Below are positions 54,042 through 61,523 of a DNA stretch of 64,000 nt, piece after piece; position 1 is the first letter of the stretch, and each line of letters opens with the position of its first letter. The translations under genes were made by a program, and so were the position numbers. This DNA is from Candidatus Neomarinimicrobiota bacterium (lineage in GTDB: Bacteria > Fidelibacterota > Marinisomatia > Marinisomatales > TCS55), in assembly GCA_018651745.1 (NCBI GenBank), contig JABIDL010000022.1:43294-107293 (forward strand), written 5' to 3'. The notes beneath the pieces were generated by a model. That model worked only from the letters and a program-made list of their open reading frames with translations. It ran no database searches and was not told the DNA's origin.

Positions 54042-55060
54042 TGAATATAAATAGGTATGCTGACATCAAGATCAGAATAGGAGGCGCTTATATACCCCTC
54101 CGTTTCTGAAGAAGACGTAGTTTGGAAAAAACATGTCACATTTTCGATACTGTTTTTTGCGGCATCTAGATTTATTGAGAACGATTTATAAGAAGCACCG
54201 CTGGAAGAGTTCTGCACATAGATGTACCCCGCATGGGCGGATACATAAAGATAAGTTGTACTTTCTTCATCGGGGAGTTCAAATTCAGTTTCAGTAGCTG
54301 TCTTTTCAAAGGTGATGGATTTGGATGATCCAGAAAAAACCATGAAAGCACCAAGGGGAATTGTGGCCAAGTCGGTATCAAATGAAACTGCGCCAGAATC
54401 TGCCTCGCCTCCTACCACATCCAGAAAATTCATTTTCAGTTTGGCGGATTCCGGCGAATACGTCCATTCCCCGGATCGGGTGGTTACTACGCTGTCGGTT
54501 GTGGATGTTGTATCAATATTGTCTTCCTTATTTTCAGAAGAAGTGCTCCACGTAATGGTTGTGTCAGTTGTGGTAACAGTGGTGTCCAAATACACAACGC
54601 TTTGTCTGTACGAAAATGTGTAATCGTTGCTGAAGGTGTAGAAAATAGAGCGTGATGAATCGGTATAAACGCTAACCTGCTGCGTCACAGAATATGTCGA
54701 ATCTCCGGTGGCCCAATTGTTTATTTCGGTCGCGGAACCAATCGTGGAATCTGAGTAGGTGAATTTGAGGGTGTCGGTTCCGGATATTTCCTGTGAAACT
54801 TTCCACGTGCCAAGCACTTGCGATCCCAAATCCGTGTGCTCCATCTTGCGAACAATCTGTACATCTATTTTAATGTCCTCATATTTAGAAACAATATCCT
54901 CAGATATAGTGAGACTCAGACTGAAATAATCATCTTCAATCGATTTTGTGATGGATGTATCGTTGTTAATAATATCGTTTTCACAACCGGTTGCTAAGAA
55001 AAATAACGAAACAATGATAAATAGATACTTTGGGGGGTTCGTATTTCTATTGAATAACAT
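54038..55060 (-). CDS. Lipoprotein encoded ahead of the secretin gene, unknown
   Basis: The 340-residue protein has a lipoprotein signal (KYLFIIVSLFFLATGC, lipobox LATGC). It is rich in Thr/Ser and beta segments, for example RSIFYTFSNDYTFSYRQSVVYLDTT, and low-complexity TVTTTDTTITWSTSSENK. The C-terminal half (TEFELPDEESTTYLYVSAHAGYIYVQN) suggests a beta-sandwich. No named family is recognised. Coupling to the downstream secretin by ATGA suggests the two proteins act together, perhaps as pilotin or surface lipoprotein. Confidence 0.6.
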   Translation of the reverse strand: MLFNRNTNPPKYLFIIVSLFFLATGCENDIINNDTSITKSIEDDYFSLSLTISEDIVSKYEDIKIDVQIVRKMEHTDLGSQVLGTWKVSQEISGTDTLKFTYSDSTIGSATEINNWATGDSTYSVTQQVSVYTDSSRSIFYTFSNDYTFSYRQSVVYLDTTVTTTDTTITWSTSSENKEDNIDTTSTTDSVVTTRSGEWTYSPESAKLKMNFLDVVGGEADSGAVSFDTDLATIPLGAFMVFSGSSKSITFEKTATETEFELPDEESTTYLYVSAHAGYIYVQNSSSGASYKSFSINLDAAKNSIENVTCFFQTTSSSETEGYISASYSDLDVSIPIYIQ

Positions 55061-55205
55061 TTATGCTGTATGAGTCAAGTCTGCCTAGGGATAAAATTGA
55101 CACAAATCCAGATGAAATAAAACACTTTCTTTAAGCAAATAATTCGCAGGAGTGTTTTTACATGATTCACGAAACTTCAATTGATTAAATTAATCTTAGC
55201 TTTGC

Positions 55206-55964
55206 ATGAATAAAATCCCATCCATAGATCAATATCCGTTTATTAAAAACGAACTGCTGTTTGCCCAAAAAGCTTATTTCAAGGAATATGGGATTAAGGG
55301 GGCTTACAAACAGTTCAGACCAAACATCGGAAGGCCATGGTCCAGAAATGTGGTTCATCAATATTCGAAAACGGGGATTGGTCTCGAAATTGGAGTGGGC
55401 GAGCGGACCATTGCGCCGGTATCAAGAACCATTTTGAGCGACGCGTTTAAAAGTCATGGGGCGGATAAAACGAGTCTTGCAAAAGTTTTTTTCAAGGCGG
55501 ATAAAATTCCTTATGAGGATGATTCGTTTGGTTTCGTTTTCAGCGAACACGCGTTGGAGCACCTCTCCAATCCTCTAAAGGCTCTTTTCCATTGGAAAGA
55601 AAAACTGACGGTTGGGGGATTCTTGATCCTCTTTATCCCGCATCAGAAACGCTGTTGCGATATTTACCGCAAGCGCACTCCTATGGCGCACATTGTGGAT
55701 GATTACAAAAAGAATATTCAGGACGACGATCAAACACATGTGGATGATTTTTATGAAAATGTCGTTTTGAAGGGATTAACGCCTCACTACGAACATTTGA
55801 AAAAGGAAGAACTTGCTCGATCAGGCAACATGCACCACCATGTCTGGGTCCCTGAGGATCTTGTAGAACTATTAAACTATGTTGGATTAGAAACTGTTTA
55901 CTCAGAAGACTGTGTTCCAGATAGACGGGATAGTTTTGTGATTGTTGGTCAAAAGAAAAGTTAG
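55206..55964 (+). CDS. SAM-dependent methyltransferase (type 11)
   Basis: The 252-residue protein has the Rossmann motif GLEIGVGERTIAPVSRTILSDAF, an acidic motif II/III region (KADKIPYEDDSFGFVFSEHALEHLSNPLKALFHW) and a later VGGFLILFIPHQKR segment, as in PF08241 enzymes. No signal peptide or TM helix is seen. It probably methylates a small molecule or sugar/lipid intermediate. It is convergent with the selenoprotein gene; their stop codons overlap by 4 bases. Confidence 0.78.
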   Translation: MNKIPSIDQYPFIKNELLFAQKAYFKEYGIKGAYKQFRPNIGRPWSRNVVHQYSKTGIGLEIGVGERTIAPVSRTILSDAFKSHGADKTSLAKVFFKADKIPYEDDSFGFVFSEHALEHLSNPLKALFHWKEKLTVGGFLILFIPHQKRCCDIYRKRTPMAHIVDDYKKNIQDDDQTHVDDFYENVVLKGLTPHYEHLKKEELARSGNMHHHVWVPEDLVELLNYVGLETVYSEDCVPDRRDSFVIVGQKKS

Positions 55965-56311
55965 ACCAACTTCAGAACATTTCCCGGTGGCCGCCCCAAC
56001 ACCGCTTTTTCTCCCTTGACCATAATTGGCCGCTCCATCAGCTTGGGATAATCTGCCATAGCTTTAAACAATACATTATCATTTTCCAGCTTATCCTTTA
56101 AGTCCAATTCCTTGAAATCCTGTTCACCTCTTCGAATGAAATCCTTGGGACGTAAATCCATCATATCTGCCAGCGTTTTCAACTCATTTACAGATAGCGG
56201 ATGTTTCAGGTATTCTACAATATCCAGCTCAATGTCTTTGTCTTTGAGAAGCTGCACGGCTTCTCTGCTTTTACTTCACCTCGGGTTGTGGTATATCGTA
56301 ATTACGTCCAT
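55961..56311 (-). CDS. Probable selenocysteine-containing ArsC-family oxidoreductase (in-frame UGA at codon 12)
   Basis: Read from the ATG at 56311, behind AAGGAGGAAAAA, the frame gives ITIYHNPR-UGA-SKSREA and then a normal ArsC sequence to 116 residues. The UGA (56276-56278) stands exactly where the catalytic Cys of the family lies (Cys12), before SKSRE. Downstream the ArsC features VEYLKHPLSVNELK, Arg60/61 (FIRRGE), Arg94 in MERPIMV and Arg107 in GRPPGNVL are kept. These correspond to the R60, R94 and R107 anion-binding residues of plasmid ArsC, as I recall. A stem-loop follows the UGA at 56246-56265. If UGA were a plain stop, the peptide would be 11 residues and the remainder would be an N-terminally truncated, inactive protein. 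It is in an operon with the flavoprotein 19 bases upstream. Confidence 0.8.
56246..56265 (-). promoter_or_regulatory. Putative bacterial SECIS hairpin
   Basis: In the mRNA, 10 bases after UGA, a perfect 7-bp stem (gagaagc / gcuucuc) encloses the 6-base loop cgugca, with G at the second loop position. Bacterial SECIS models expect an apical loop about 16-37 bases from the UGA with G among the first two bases; this hairpin fits. It lies within the coding frame. Confidence 0.6.
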
Positions 56312-56330
56312 TTTTTCCTCCTTATTTAGT

Positions 56331-56984
56331 TTAAGTTTCTTCACAAATTTCTTTAAACGATTTCTTGGTGATAACCGGGACTTGCGAGTCTTCCGCCGGG
56401 TATCCAACGGGGATAAGAACATATGCCCGCTCATTATCAGGACGGTTGAGGATTTTCTGTAGAAATCCCATCGGGCTTGGAGTGTGAGTCAAGGTCGCCA
56501 AACCGGCGTTATGCAGAGCTGTTAACAGAAACCCAACCGCAATCCCAACAGATTCGTTTACATAATAATTCTTACTTTGGTCCTCATTGTTAAAATCATA
56601 AATCTGCTTAAATACCACAATGAGGTATGGTGCTGTTTCTAAAAACGGCTTGTGCCAATCTGTACCAAATTGGTTCAAATCTTTAAGCCATTCATCTGGC
56701 GCACGTGAAGAATAAAACTCTTTTTCTTCTTTTTCCGCGTAGATGCGAATATCCTTTTTTATGGCTGGGTCATTTACTATTGAAAAAAACCATGGCTGCT
56801 TATTTGCGCCGGATGGAGCTGATCCCGCTGTTTTAATAGCATTTTCTATTATTTCTTTTGGAAAGGACTTATTTGAAAATTCGCGGACTGTTCGTCGGGT
56901 TTTCATTAATTTTAGAAATTCTTCCGAGTGCTTTATCATTTCCGATTCGGGAGACGACTCAAAATTTAAGGGCTTAAATGACAT
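56331..56984 (-). CDS. Iodotyrosine deiodinase-like nitroreductase-fold flavoprotein
   Basis: The start at 56984 (AGAAGGAAGA ahead) gives 218 residues; ATG 57038 with AAAGGAG is an alternative. The FMN nitroreductase fold is shown by MKTRRTVREFSNKSFPKEIIENAI, TAGSAPSGANKQPWFFS, NESVGIAVGFLLTALHNAGLATLTHTPSPMGFL and LIPVGYPAE. The lid Glu87, Tyr91 and Lys112 (spacing Tyr+21 to Lys) copies the substrate zwitterion-binding triad of iodotyrosine deiodinase, as I recall. Reductive dehalogenation of a halotyrosine or another aromatic amino acid derivative is therefore predicted. The downstream gene is the selenoprotein candidate. Confidence 0.8.
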   Translation of the reverse strand: MSFKPLNFESSPESEMIKHSEEFLKLMKTRRTVREFSNKSFPKEIIENAIKTAGSAPSGANKQPWFFSIVNDPAIKKDIRIYAEKEEKEFYSSRAPDEWLKDLNQFGTDWHKPFLETAPYLIVVFKQIYDFNNEDQSKNYYVNESVGIAVGFLLTALHNAGLATLTHTPSPMGFLQKILNRPDNERAYVLIPVGYPAEDSQVPVITKKSFKEICEET

Positions 56985-57066
56985 GATTATTCTTCCTTCT
57001 GTTATCAACAGTTTAATTGAATTTAATCCTTGCATCATAGAACTCCTTTCGTAAAAACTCACTCAT

Positions 57067-57630
57067 ATGTTAGACCTATTAATCCAACTGGATCATAAAA
57101 TGTTTTCATTGCTAAATCAAGGTGTCGCAAACCCGGTTTTTGATTTTGTAATGCCATTCATAACAAATCAAAATAATTGGATTCTGCCAATACTCTTTGG
57201 ATTTGCTTATCTCGGGTGGAAAGATGGTAAAAGAGGATTATTCGCAATTGGAATTTTGTTCGCAACATTTATTTTTACAGATGTTGTATGTGCACAGATC
57301 ATTAAACCATTGGTCGGAAGACTTAGGCCTTCCCATGATAATTTAGAGGGGTTGAGACTTTTAGTCGGAGCGGGTGGACAATTCGGTTTTGTTTCAAACC
57401 ATGCGGCAAATTCATTTGCAGCAGCATTTGTTCTCGGATCATTTTATAAAAAAATTCGCGTTCCTCTTTTTGTATTGGCAACCGTGATTGCCTTCAGTAG
57501 AATATATGTTGGAGTACATTATCCTGCAGATATTATTGTAGGAGCTCTGGTGGGAATATTGTTTGGAGGATTGGTTCTTAAATTGTTTTCTCAAAGCCCT
57601 TGGAAAACCTATTTGGAAAAGGATATTTAA
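57067..57630 (+). CDS. PAP2-family membrane phosphatase
   Basis: The 187-residue protein has about five hydrophobic segments and the three PAP2 motifs: KPLVGRLRPSHDN (KxxxxxxRP), FVSNHAANSFAAAFVLG (SxH-like with His) and SRIYVGVHYPADIIVGALVG (SRxxxxxHxxxD). It removes phosphate from a lipid phosphate such as undecaprenyl pyrophosphate or phosphatidate. It is divergent from the flavoprotein gene with 82 bases between starts and is followed after one base by the hydrolase gene at 57632. Confidence 0.85.
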   Translation: MLDLLIQLDHKMFSLLNQGVANPVFDFVMPFITNQNNWILPILFGFAYLGWKDGKRGLFAIGILFATFIFTDVVCAQIIKPLVGRLRPSHDNLEGLRLLVGAGGQFGFVSNHAANSFAAAFVLGSFYKKIRVPLFVLATVIAFSRIYVGVHYPADIIVGALVGILFGGLVLKLFSQSPWKTYLEKDI

Positions 57631-57631
57631 C

Positions 57632-58996
57632 ATGCGCCCGATTGAAATTTTAATTTGCATATTACTTAGTGGATCTACTTGGATCATAATCAGAGCGAAC
57701 GCTCGAGCTGATCATTTAATACGTATTTTGTTTTTAACCGTTCTGCTCTGCCTTTTTCACCTTTCCACTGAGGGATACCGCATACAGATGGTTCCTGCGT
57801 ATGGGTTGTTGGGATATTTATTTTTACGGATCAAGTTGAAAAATAAAATTTCGATTGGAACAAGCGGAAAATCTTTGCTGGTGCTCTGGATTGTAATTGC
57901 AATCCTTTTTCCGTTGGTCGTATCAGTTCCAATATTGCCCAAACCCAGCGGTCCATTTTCGATTGGCACCCGCGTTTTCCAATGGACAGACTCAACACGC
58001 TTGGAATGGTTTACTGATAAAAACCCTAACGACTTAAGAAAATTGGTGGCACAGGTTTGGTATCCGGCAATCGACGATGGAGAAAAAAATGCTCCGTATA
58101 TGGATCATATGAACCAACGAGCAGAAATGCTTGGGAACGCGGGTGGCGTACCCGGATTTTTAATTGAACAATTGGGGTTGGTTAATACACATAGTTTGTT
58201 AAATGCAAAACCTGTTTCCTCAAGCGCAGATATCCCCCTTATTTTGTTCTCACATGGAATTACAGGGCAACGCTCTTTGCATACTATTTTATTCGAACAC
58301 CTTGCAAGTTTTGGGTATTGCGTTGTTGCGCTCGATCATCCATACGATTCAAATTTGACAATTTTCCCGGATGGCACAAGTGCAGATTATCGATCAAATA
58401 TAACCGGAAACCCCGATAGCTTAGCCATCCGCCGTAAACAACTAAATACAAGGGTTGCTGATATAAAATTCATTGCAAATAAAATGGAGCAAATGAATCA
58501 AATCGATGGTGAATTCTACAATGTTTTAAATATGGATAAGGTGGCTATTGTTGGGTATTCGTACGGAGGCGCCACAGCAATTCAAACTACATTTGAAGAT
58601 AGCCGATTTAAGGTTTGTATTGTGTTGGACGCTTGGACAAACCCGGTTCCATATCAAATTATTGACAAAGGAATTGATAAACCGTTTTTGAGTTTAAGTC
58701 GTCCACGTTGGGATAACAATCCCAATAGATCAATCTTGCTTGATACTATAATTTCGTCCGGGAATTTAGATCAATATAATTTTGTAATCATGGGAACAGA
58801 GCATTTGGACTATACCGATACGCCGGTTTTAAATCCGTTTAGCGACTATGTATTAGGTACGGGGTCTATTGATAATAAACGGGTTTTAGACCTTGTGAAT
58901 CAATTTGTACGTGGTTTTTTAGAAAAATATTTAATCCAGACCGATGAAGATTTTTATTCTATTCACCAAGCGTTCCCGGAAGCAATAATTCAATAA
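57632..58996 (+). CDS. Membrane-anchored alpha/beta hydrolase, PAF-acetylhydrolase-like
   Basis: The start at 57632 (MRPIEILICILLSGSTWII) is preferred over an in-frame ATG at 57563 that lies inside the PAP2 gene. The 454-residue protein has about four hydrophobic segments in the first 110 residues. A hydrolase domain follows: LVAQVWYPAIDDGEK, LFSHGITGQRSLHTILFEHLASFGYCVVALDHPYDSN, MDKVAIVGYSYGGATAIQ (nucleophile Ser in GxSxG) and GTEHLDYTDTPVL (catalytic His). Lipid or ester hydrolysis is likely. It is probably co-transcribed with the PAP2 phosphatase. Confidence 0.78.
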   Translation: MRPIEILICILLSGSTWIIIRANARADHLIRILFLTVLLCLFHLSTEGYRIQMVPAYGLLGYLFLRIKLKNKISIGTSGKSLLVLWIVIAILFPLVVSVPILPKPSGPFSIGTRVFQWTDSTRLEWFTDKNPNDLRKLVAQVWYPAIDDGEKNAPYMDHMNQRAEMLGNAGGVPGFLIEQLGLVNTHSLLNAKPVSSSADIPLILFSHGITGQRSLHTILFEHLASFGYCVVALDHPYDSNLTIFPDGTSADYRSNITGNPDSLAIRRKQLNTRVADIKFIANKMEQMNQIDGEFYNVLNMDKVAIVGYSYGGATAIQTTFEDSRFKVCIVLDAWTNPVPYQIIDKGIDKPFLSLSRPRWDNNPNRSILLDTIISSGNLDQYNFVIMGTEHLDYTDTPVLNPFSDYVLGTGSIDNKRVLDLVNQFVRGFLEKYLIQTDEDFYSIHQAFPEAIIQ

Positions 58997-59099
58997 TAGT
59001 CCTATATTAAGATTGCCTTATCATATATAACAGGTGTAATTTATTTAACTTGGTTTTTTAATGGAAATTTCGTCTACAAATTAAAATCAGGAGCAAAAC

Positions 59100-60347
59100 A
59101 TGAAAAAAATCTTATTAATCCCCGTGGTATTCATTTTGACCAGCAGTGCTTTTGCTGATACCTGTGTGGAGTGCCATACAAAAATCACACCAGGCGTCGT
59201 CACTGACTGGGAAATCAGCAGACATTTTGATGAAGAAGTTGGGTGTGAATCATGTCATGGTGAAGGACACAATACGATGGACGATTTCGCGTTGACGGAA
59301 ATTCCGACAGCAGAAACTTGTGCTTCCTGCCATGAAGATCAGGTTGGGCAATATAAAAAGGGCAAACATTCATTTGCGTGGGCTGCTTTAAAGGCTATGC
59401 CCACAACTCACTTTAAGCCTATGGAATTAATCGATGGAGGAAAAGGATGCGGTGGGTGTCATAAAATTGGAATAAAAAGCGATGATGATATAAAACAACT
59501 TAAAGCTGATGGTCATATATTTGGGTATTCATCCTGTGACGCATGCCATACGCGCCATGTTTTCTCGTTAGAAGAGGCCCGTCAGCCACAAGCATGTCAA
59601 ACCTGCCATATGGGTTTTGACCATCCCCAGTGGGAAATGTATTCATCTTCAAAACATGGTGTTAGATATTTATTAAAACAAAACGGCATCCTTCCAAAAG
59701 AAACGTCAGCGCCAACATGTCAAACTTGCCACATGCAGGATGGTAATCACGAAGTAAGAACCGCTTGGGGGTTTCTTGCGGTTCGAACCAATGGTCTTGC
59801 ACCATATCCGGGCGAAAGCGATGAGTGGTGGGCTGACCGAGTAACTATTTTACAGGCGTTGGGCGTGTTGGATCCAGAAGGAAAACCCACAGCAAGACTT
59901 GAGGTTGTAGATAAGGCCCAAGTGGCGCGATTAACGGCAGAAGGCTTTGATAAAGAACGTGATAAAATGATTGCCATTTGCGGCGAATGCCATTCGGAAA
60001 ATTTTGCTCGGGGTGAACTTGAAAAAGGAGATGAAATAATCCGCAGAGGTGATGAATTGCTGGCAGAAGCCATCCGAATTATCGCAGATCTATATAAAGA
60101 CAAACTGTTAGAAAAGCCTGATCATTATGCTTACGATTTCCCGGATTTGCTTGCATTTCATGACGCGCCCACTCCTATTGAACAAACTTTATTTGTGATG
60201 CATTTGAAGCATCGCATGCGGTTGTTCCAAGGCGCGTTTCATAATAACCCAGATTATACACTCTGGTATGGATGGAATGAAATGGTGATGGACCTCACCG
60301 AGATAAAACATATGGCGGCAGAAATTCGTGAAGATAGTGGTGGATGA
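59100..60347 (+). CDS. Octaheme HAO-like cytochrome c (epsilon-Hao type)
   Basis: The 415-residue protein has a signal peptide (residues 1-19) and eight CxxCH haem sites (CVECH, CESCH, CASCH, CGGCH, CDACH, CQTCH twice, CGECH). Family blocks are SKHGVRYL, MGFDHPQWEMYSSSKHG, TAWGFLAVRTNG and the C-terminal RLFQGAFHNNPDYTLWYGWNEMVMDL. There is no C-terminal transmembrane helix. Hydroxylamine oxidoreductases of this branch may oxidise hydroxylamine or hydrazine, or reduce nitrite. Direction depends on the cross-linking tyrosine, which I could not place. It is the first of the cytochrome genes and is closed by a terminator at 60402. Confidence 0.88.
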   Translation: MKKILLIPVVFILTSSAFADTCVECHTKITPGVVTDWEISRHFDEEVGCESCHGEGHNTMDDFALTEIPTAETCASCHEDQVGQYKKGKHSFAWAALKAMPTTHFKPMELIDGGKGCGGCHKIGIKSDDDIKQLKADGHIFGYSSCDACHTRHVFSLEEARQPQACQTCHMGFDHPQWEMYSSSKHGVRYLLKQNGILPKETSAPTCQTCHMQDGNHEVRTAWGFLAVRTNGLAPYPGESDEWWADRVTILQALGVLDPEGKPTARLEVVDKAQVARLTAEGFDKERDKMIAICGECHSENFARGELEKGDEIIRRGDELLAEAIRIIADLYKDKLLEKPDHYAYDFPDLLAFHDAPTPIEQTLFVMHLKHRMRLFQGAFHNNPDYTLWYGWNEMVMDLTEIKHMAAEIREDSGG

Positions 60348-60401
60348 TATTTATCAAAAATGTTTAAGTAGATTTACTACATAACATTTATTTTGTAAAT
60401 T

Positions 60402-60436
60402 GAATGCCCCGCTTAGGCAGGGCATTCTTTTTTTAA
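60402..60436 (+). terminator. Intrinsic terminator of the octaheme cytochrome gene
   Basis: An 8-bp stem gaatgccc / gggcattc with a 10-base loop is followed by eight T. It separates the octaheme gene from the cytochrome c554, Rieske and cytochrome b operon that starts at 60460. Confidence 0.88.
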
Positions 60437-60459
60437 TCATGTAATCAAAAAGGCAATCG

Positions 60460-61065
60460 ATGAAAATTTTTATTCTACTCATGGCAACATCACTCTCATT
60501 TGGTCAAGAATATGTTGGAAGCAAAAAATGCAAATCTTGTCACAATAAAGAAAAATCCGGTGCACAATATGTCGTTTGGAACAAGTCTCCTCACGCCCAT
60601 TCCTACGAAACTTTAAAAACACCCGCCGCTAAAGAGACGGCAATTAATCTTGGAATTACAACAAACCCTTGGGAAACTCCCGAATGTGTCCGTTGCCATA
60701 CTACAGCCTTTGGAAAAGGGGGATATGAGCTCAAAGATGAGGCCTTTTGGAATCAAGTAACGAAAAAAGACAAACCAACCAAAGATGTCAAACGTATGGC
60801 GGGCTTGCAGAATGTTGGTTGCGAAGCGTGTCATGGCCCGGGAAGTAAATATAAATCTAAAAAGAAAATGGACCATATTTTTTACGGCAAAATAGACCAA
60901 GAAAAGTTTGGGCTTATTACACCATCTGAAAAAGTATGCAAACAGTGTCACAATGAGGAAAGCCCTAATTTCAAAGCATTTGATTATGAAAAAAGCTACG
61001 CAGCAATAGCACACCCATATCCAGATGGATTTAGGAAAATGAAAATGAAAAAAAGAAAAAAATAA
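60460..61065 (+). CDS. Tetraheme cytochrome c554-like protein
   Basis: The 201-residue protein has a signal peptide (residues 1-15, ending LSFGQ). Four CxxCH sites follow (CKSCH, CVRCH, CEACH, CKQCH), with VVWNKSPHAHSYETLK and GVGCEACHGPGS-like surroundings typical of the cytochrome c554 family (PF13435). In ammonia oxidisers c554 takes electrons from HAO. It is 24 bases past the terminator of the HAO-like gene and co-transcribed with the Rieske gene, whose ATG overlaps its stop (TAATG). A lysine-rich tail (MKMKKRKK) is unusual. Confidence 0.85.
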   Translation: MKIFILLMATSLSFGQEYVGSKKCKSCHNKEKSGAQYVVWNKSPHAHSYETLKTPAAKETAINLGITTNPWETPECVRCHTTAFGKGGYELKDEAFWNQVTKKDKPTKDVKRMAGLQNVGCEACHGPGSKYKSKKKMDHIFYGKIDQEKFGLITPSEKVCKQCHNEESPNFKAFDYEKSYAAIAHPYPDGFRKMKMKKRKK

Positions 61066-61523
61066 TGGGAAAGGATAAATCAAAGAAAACACAAAGTCGG
61101 CGGACTTTTCTCGATTGGGCATTGAGAGGTGGGCTAACTGCTTGGTTTGGAAGCATGGCATATCCTGTTTTCAAATATATGATTCCACCCGATGCGCCCG
61201 AACTAAATATTAACAGAATTGAAGTGGGAACCTTGGCTGATTTTCCCCTCGGTTCATCAAAAATTATACGAATGGGTAGAAAACCTGTTTTAATTCTTCG
61301 GAAGAAAGACGGCAATTTTAAAGCCTTGGAAGCAACCTGTACACATTTAGACTGTACCGTCCAATTTAAAAGAGAAACGGAACAAGTATGGTGTGCTTGC
61401 CATAACGGTTTTTATGATGTTGAGGGTCGCAATGTTTCAGGACCGCCTCCTCGTCCTCTTGGAAGATTTAACGTAGTTCTTAAAGATGATAAAGTTATCA
61501 TTACAAAGCCGGATTTAATTTGA
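61065..61523 (+). CDS. Rieske 2Fe-2S protein of a bc-type complex
   Basis: The 152-residue protein has a twin-arginine type N-terminus (SRRTFLDWALRGGLTAWFG). The Rieske cluster motifs are Cys92-x-His94 in CTHLDC and Cys110-x2-His113 in CACHNG, followed by GPPPRPLGRFNV. It forms the high-potential electron acceptor of a quinol:cytochrome complex and lies at the outer face of the inner membrane. Its stop overlaps the TTG start of the cytochrome b gene (TTGA). Confidence 0.93.
   Translation: MGKDKSKKTQSRRTFLDWALRGGLTAWFGSMAYPVFKYMIPPDAPELNINRIEVGTLADFPLGSSKIIRMGRKPVLILRKKDGNFKALEATCTHLDCTVQFKRETEQVWCACHNGFYDVEGRNVSGPPPRPLGRFNVVLKDDKVIITKPDLI

Noticed and set aside
55961..56257. Calling the ArsC-like gene from the ATG-like codon at 56257 as a 98-residue protein
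   Set aside because: It would lose the beta strand and catalytic-loop region needed by all family members; the upstream frame with UGA and a strong ribosome site explains the data better.
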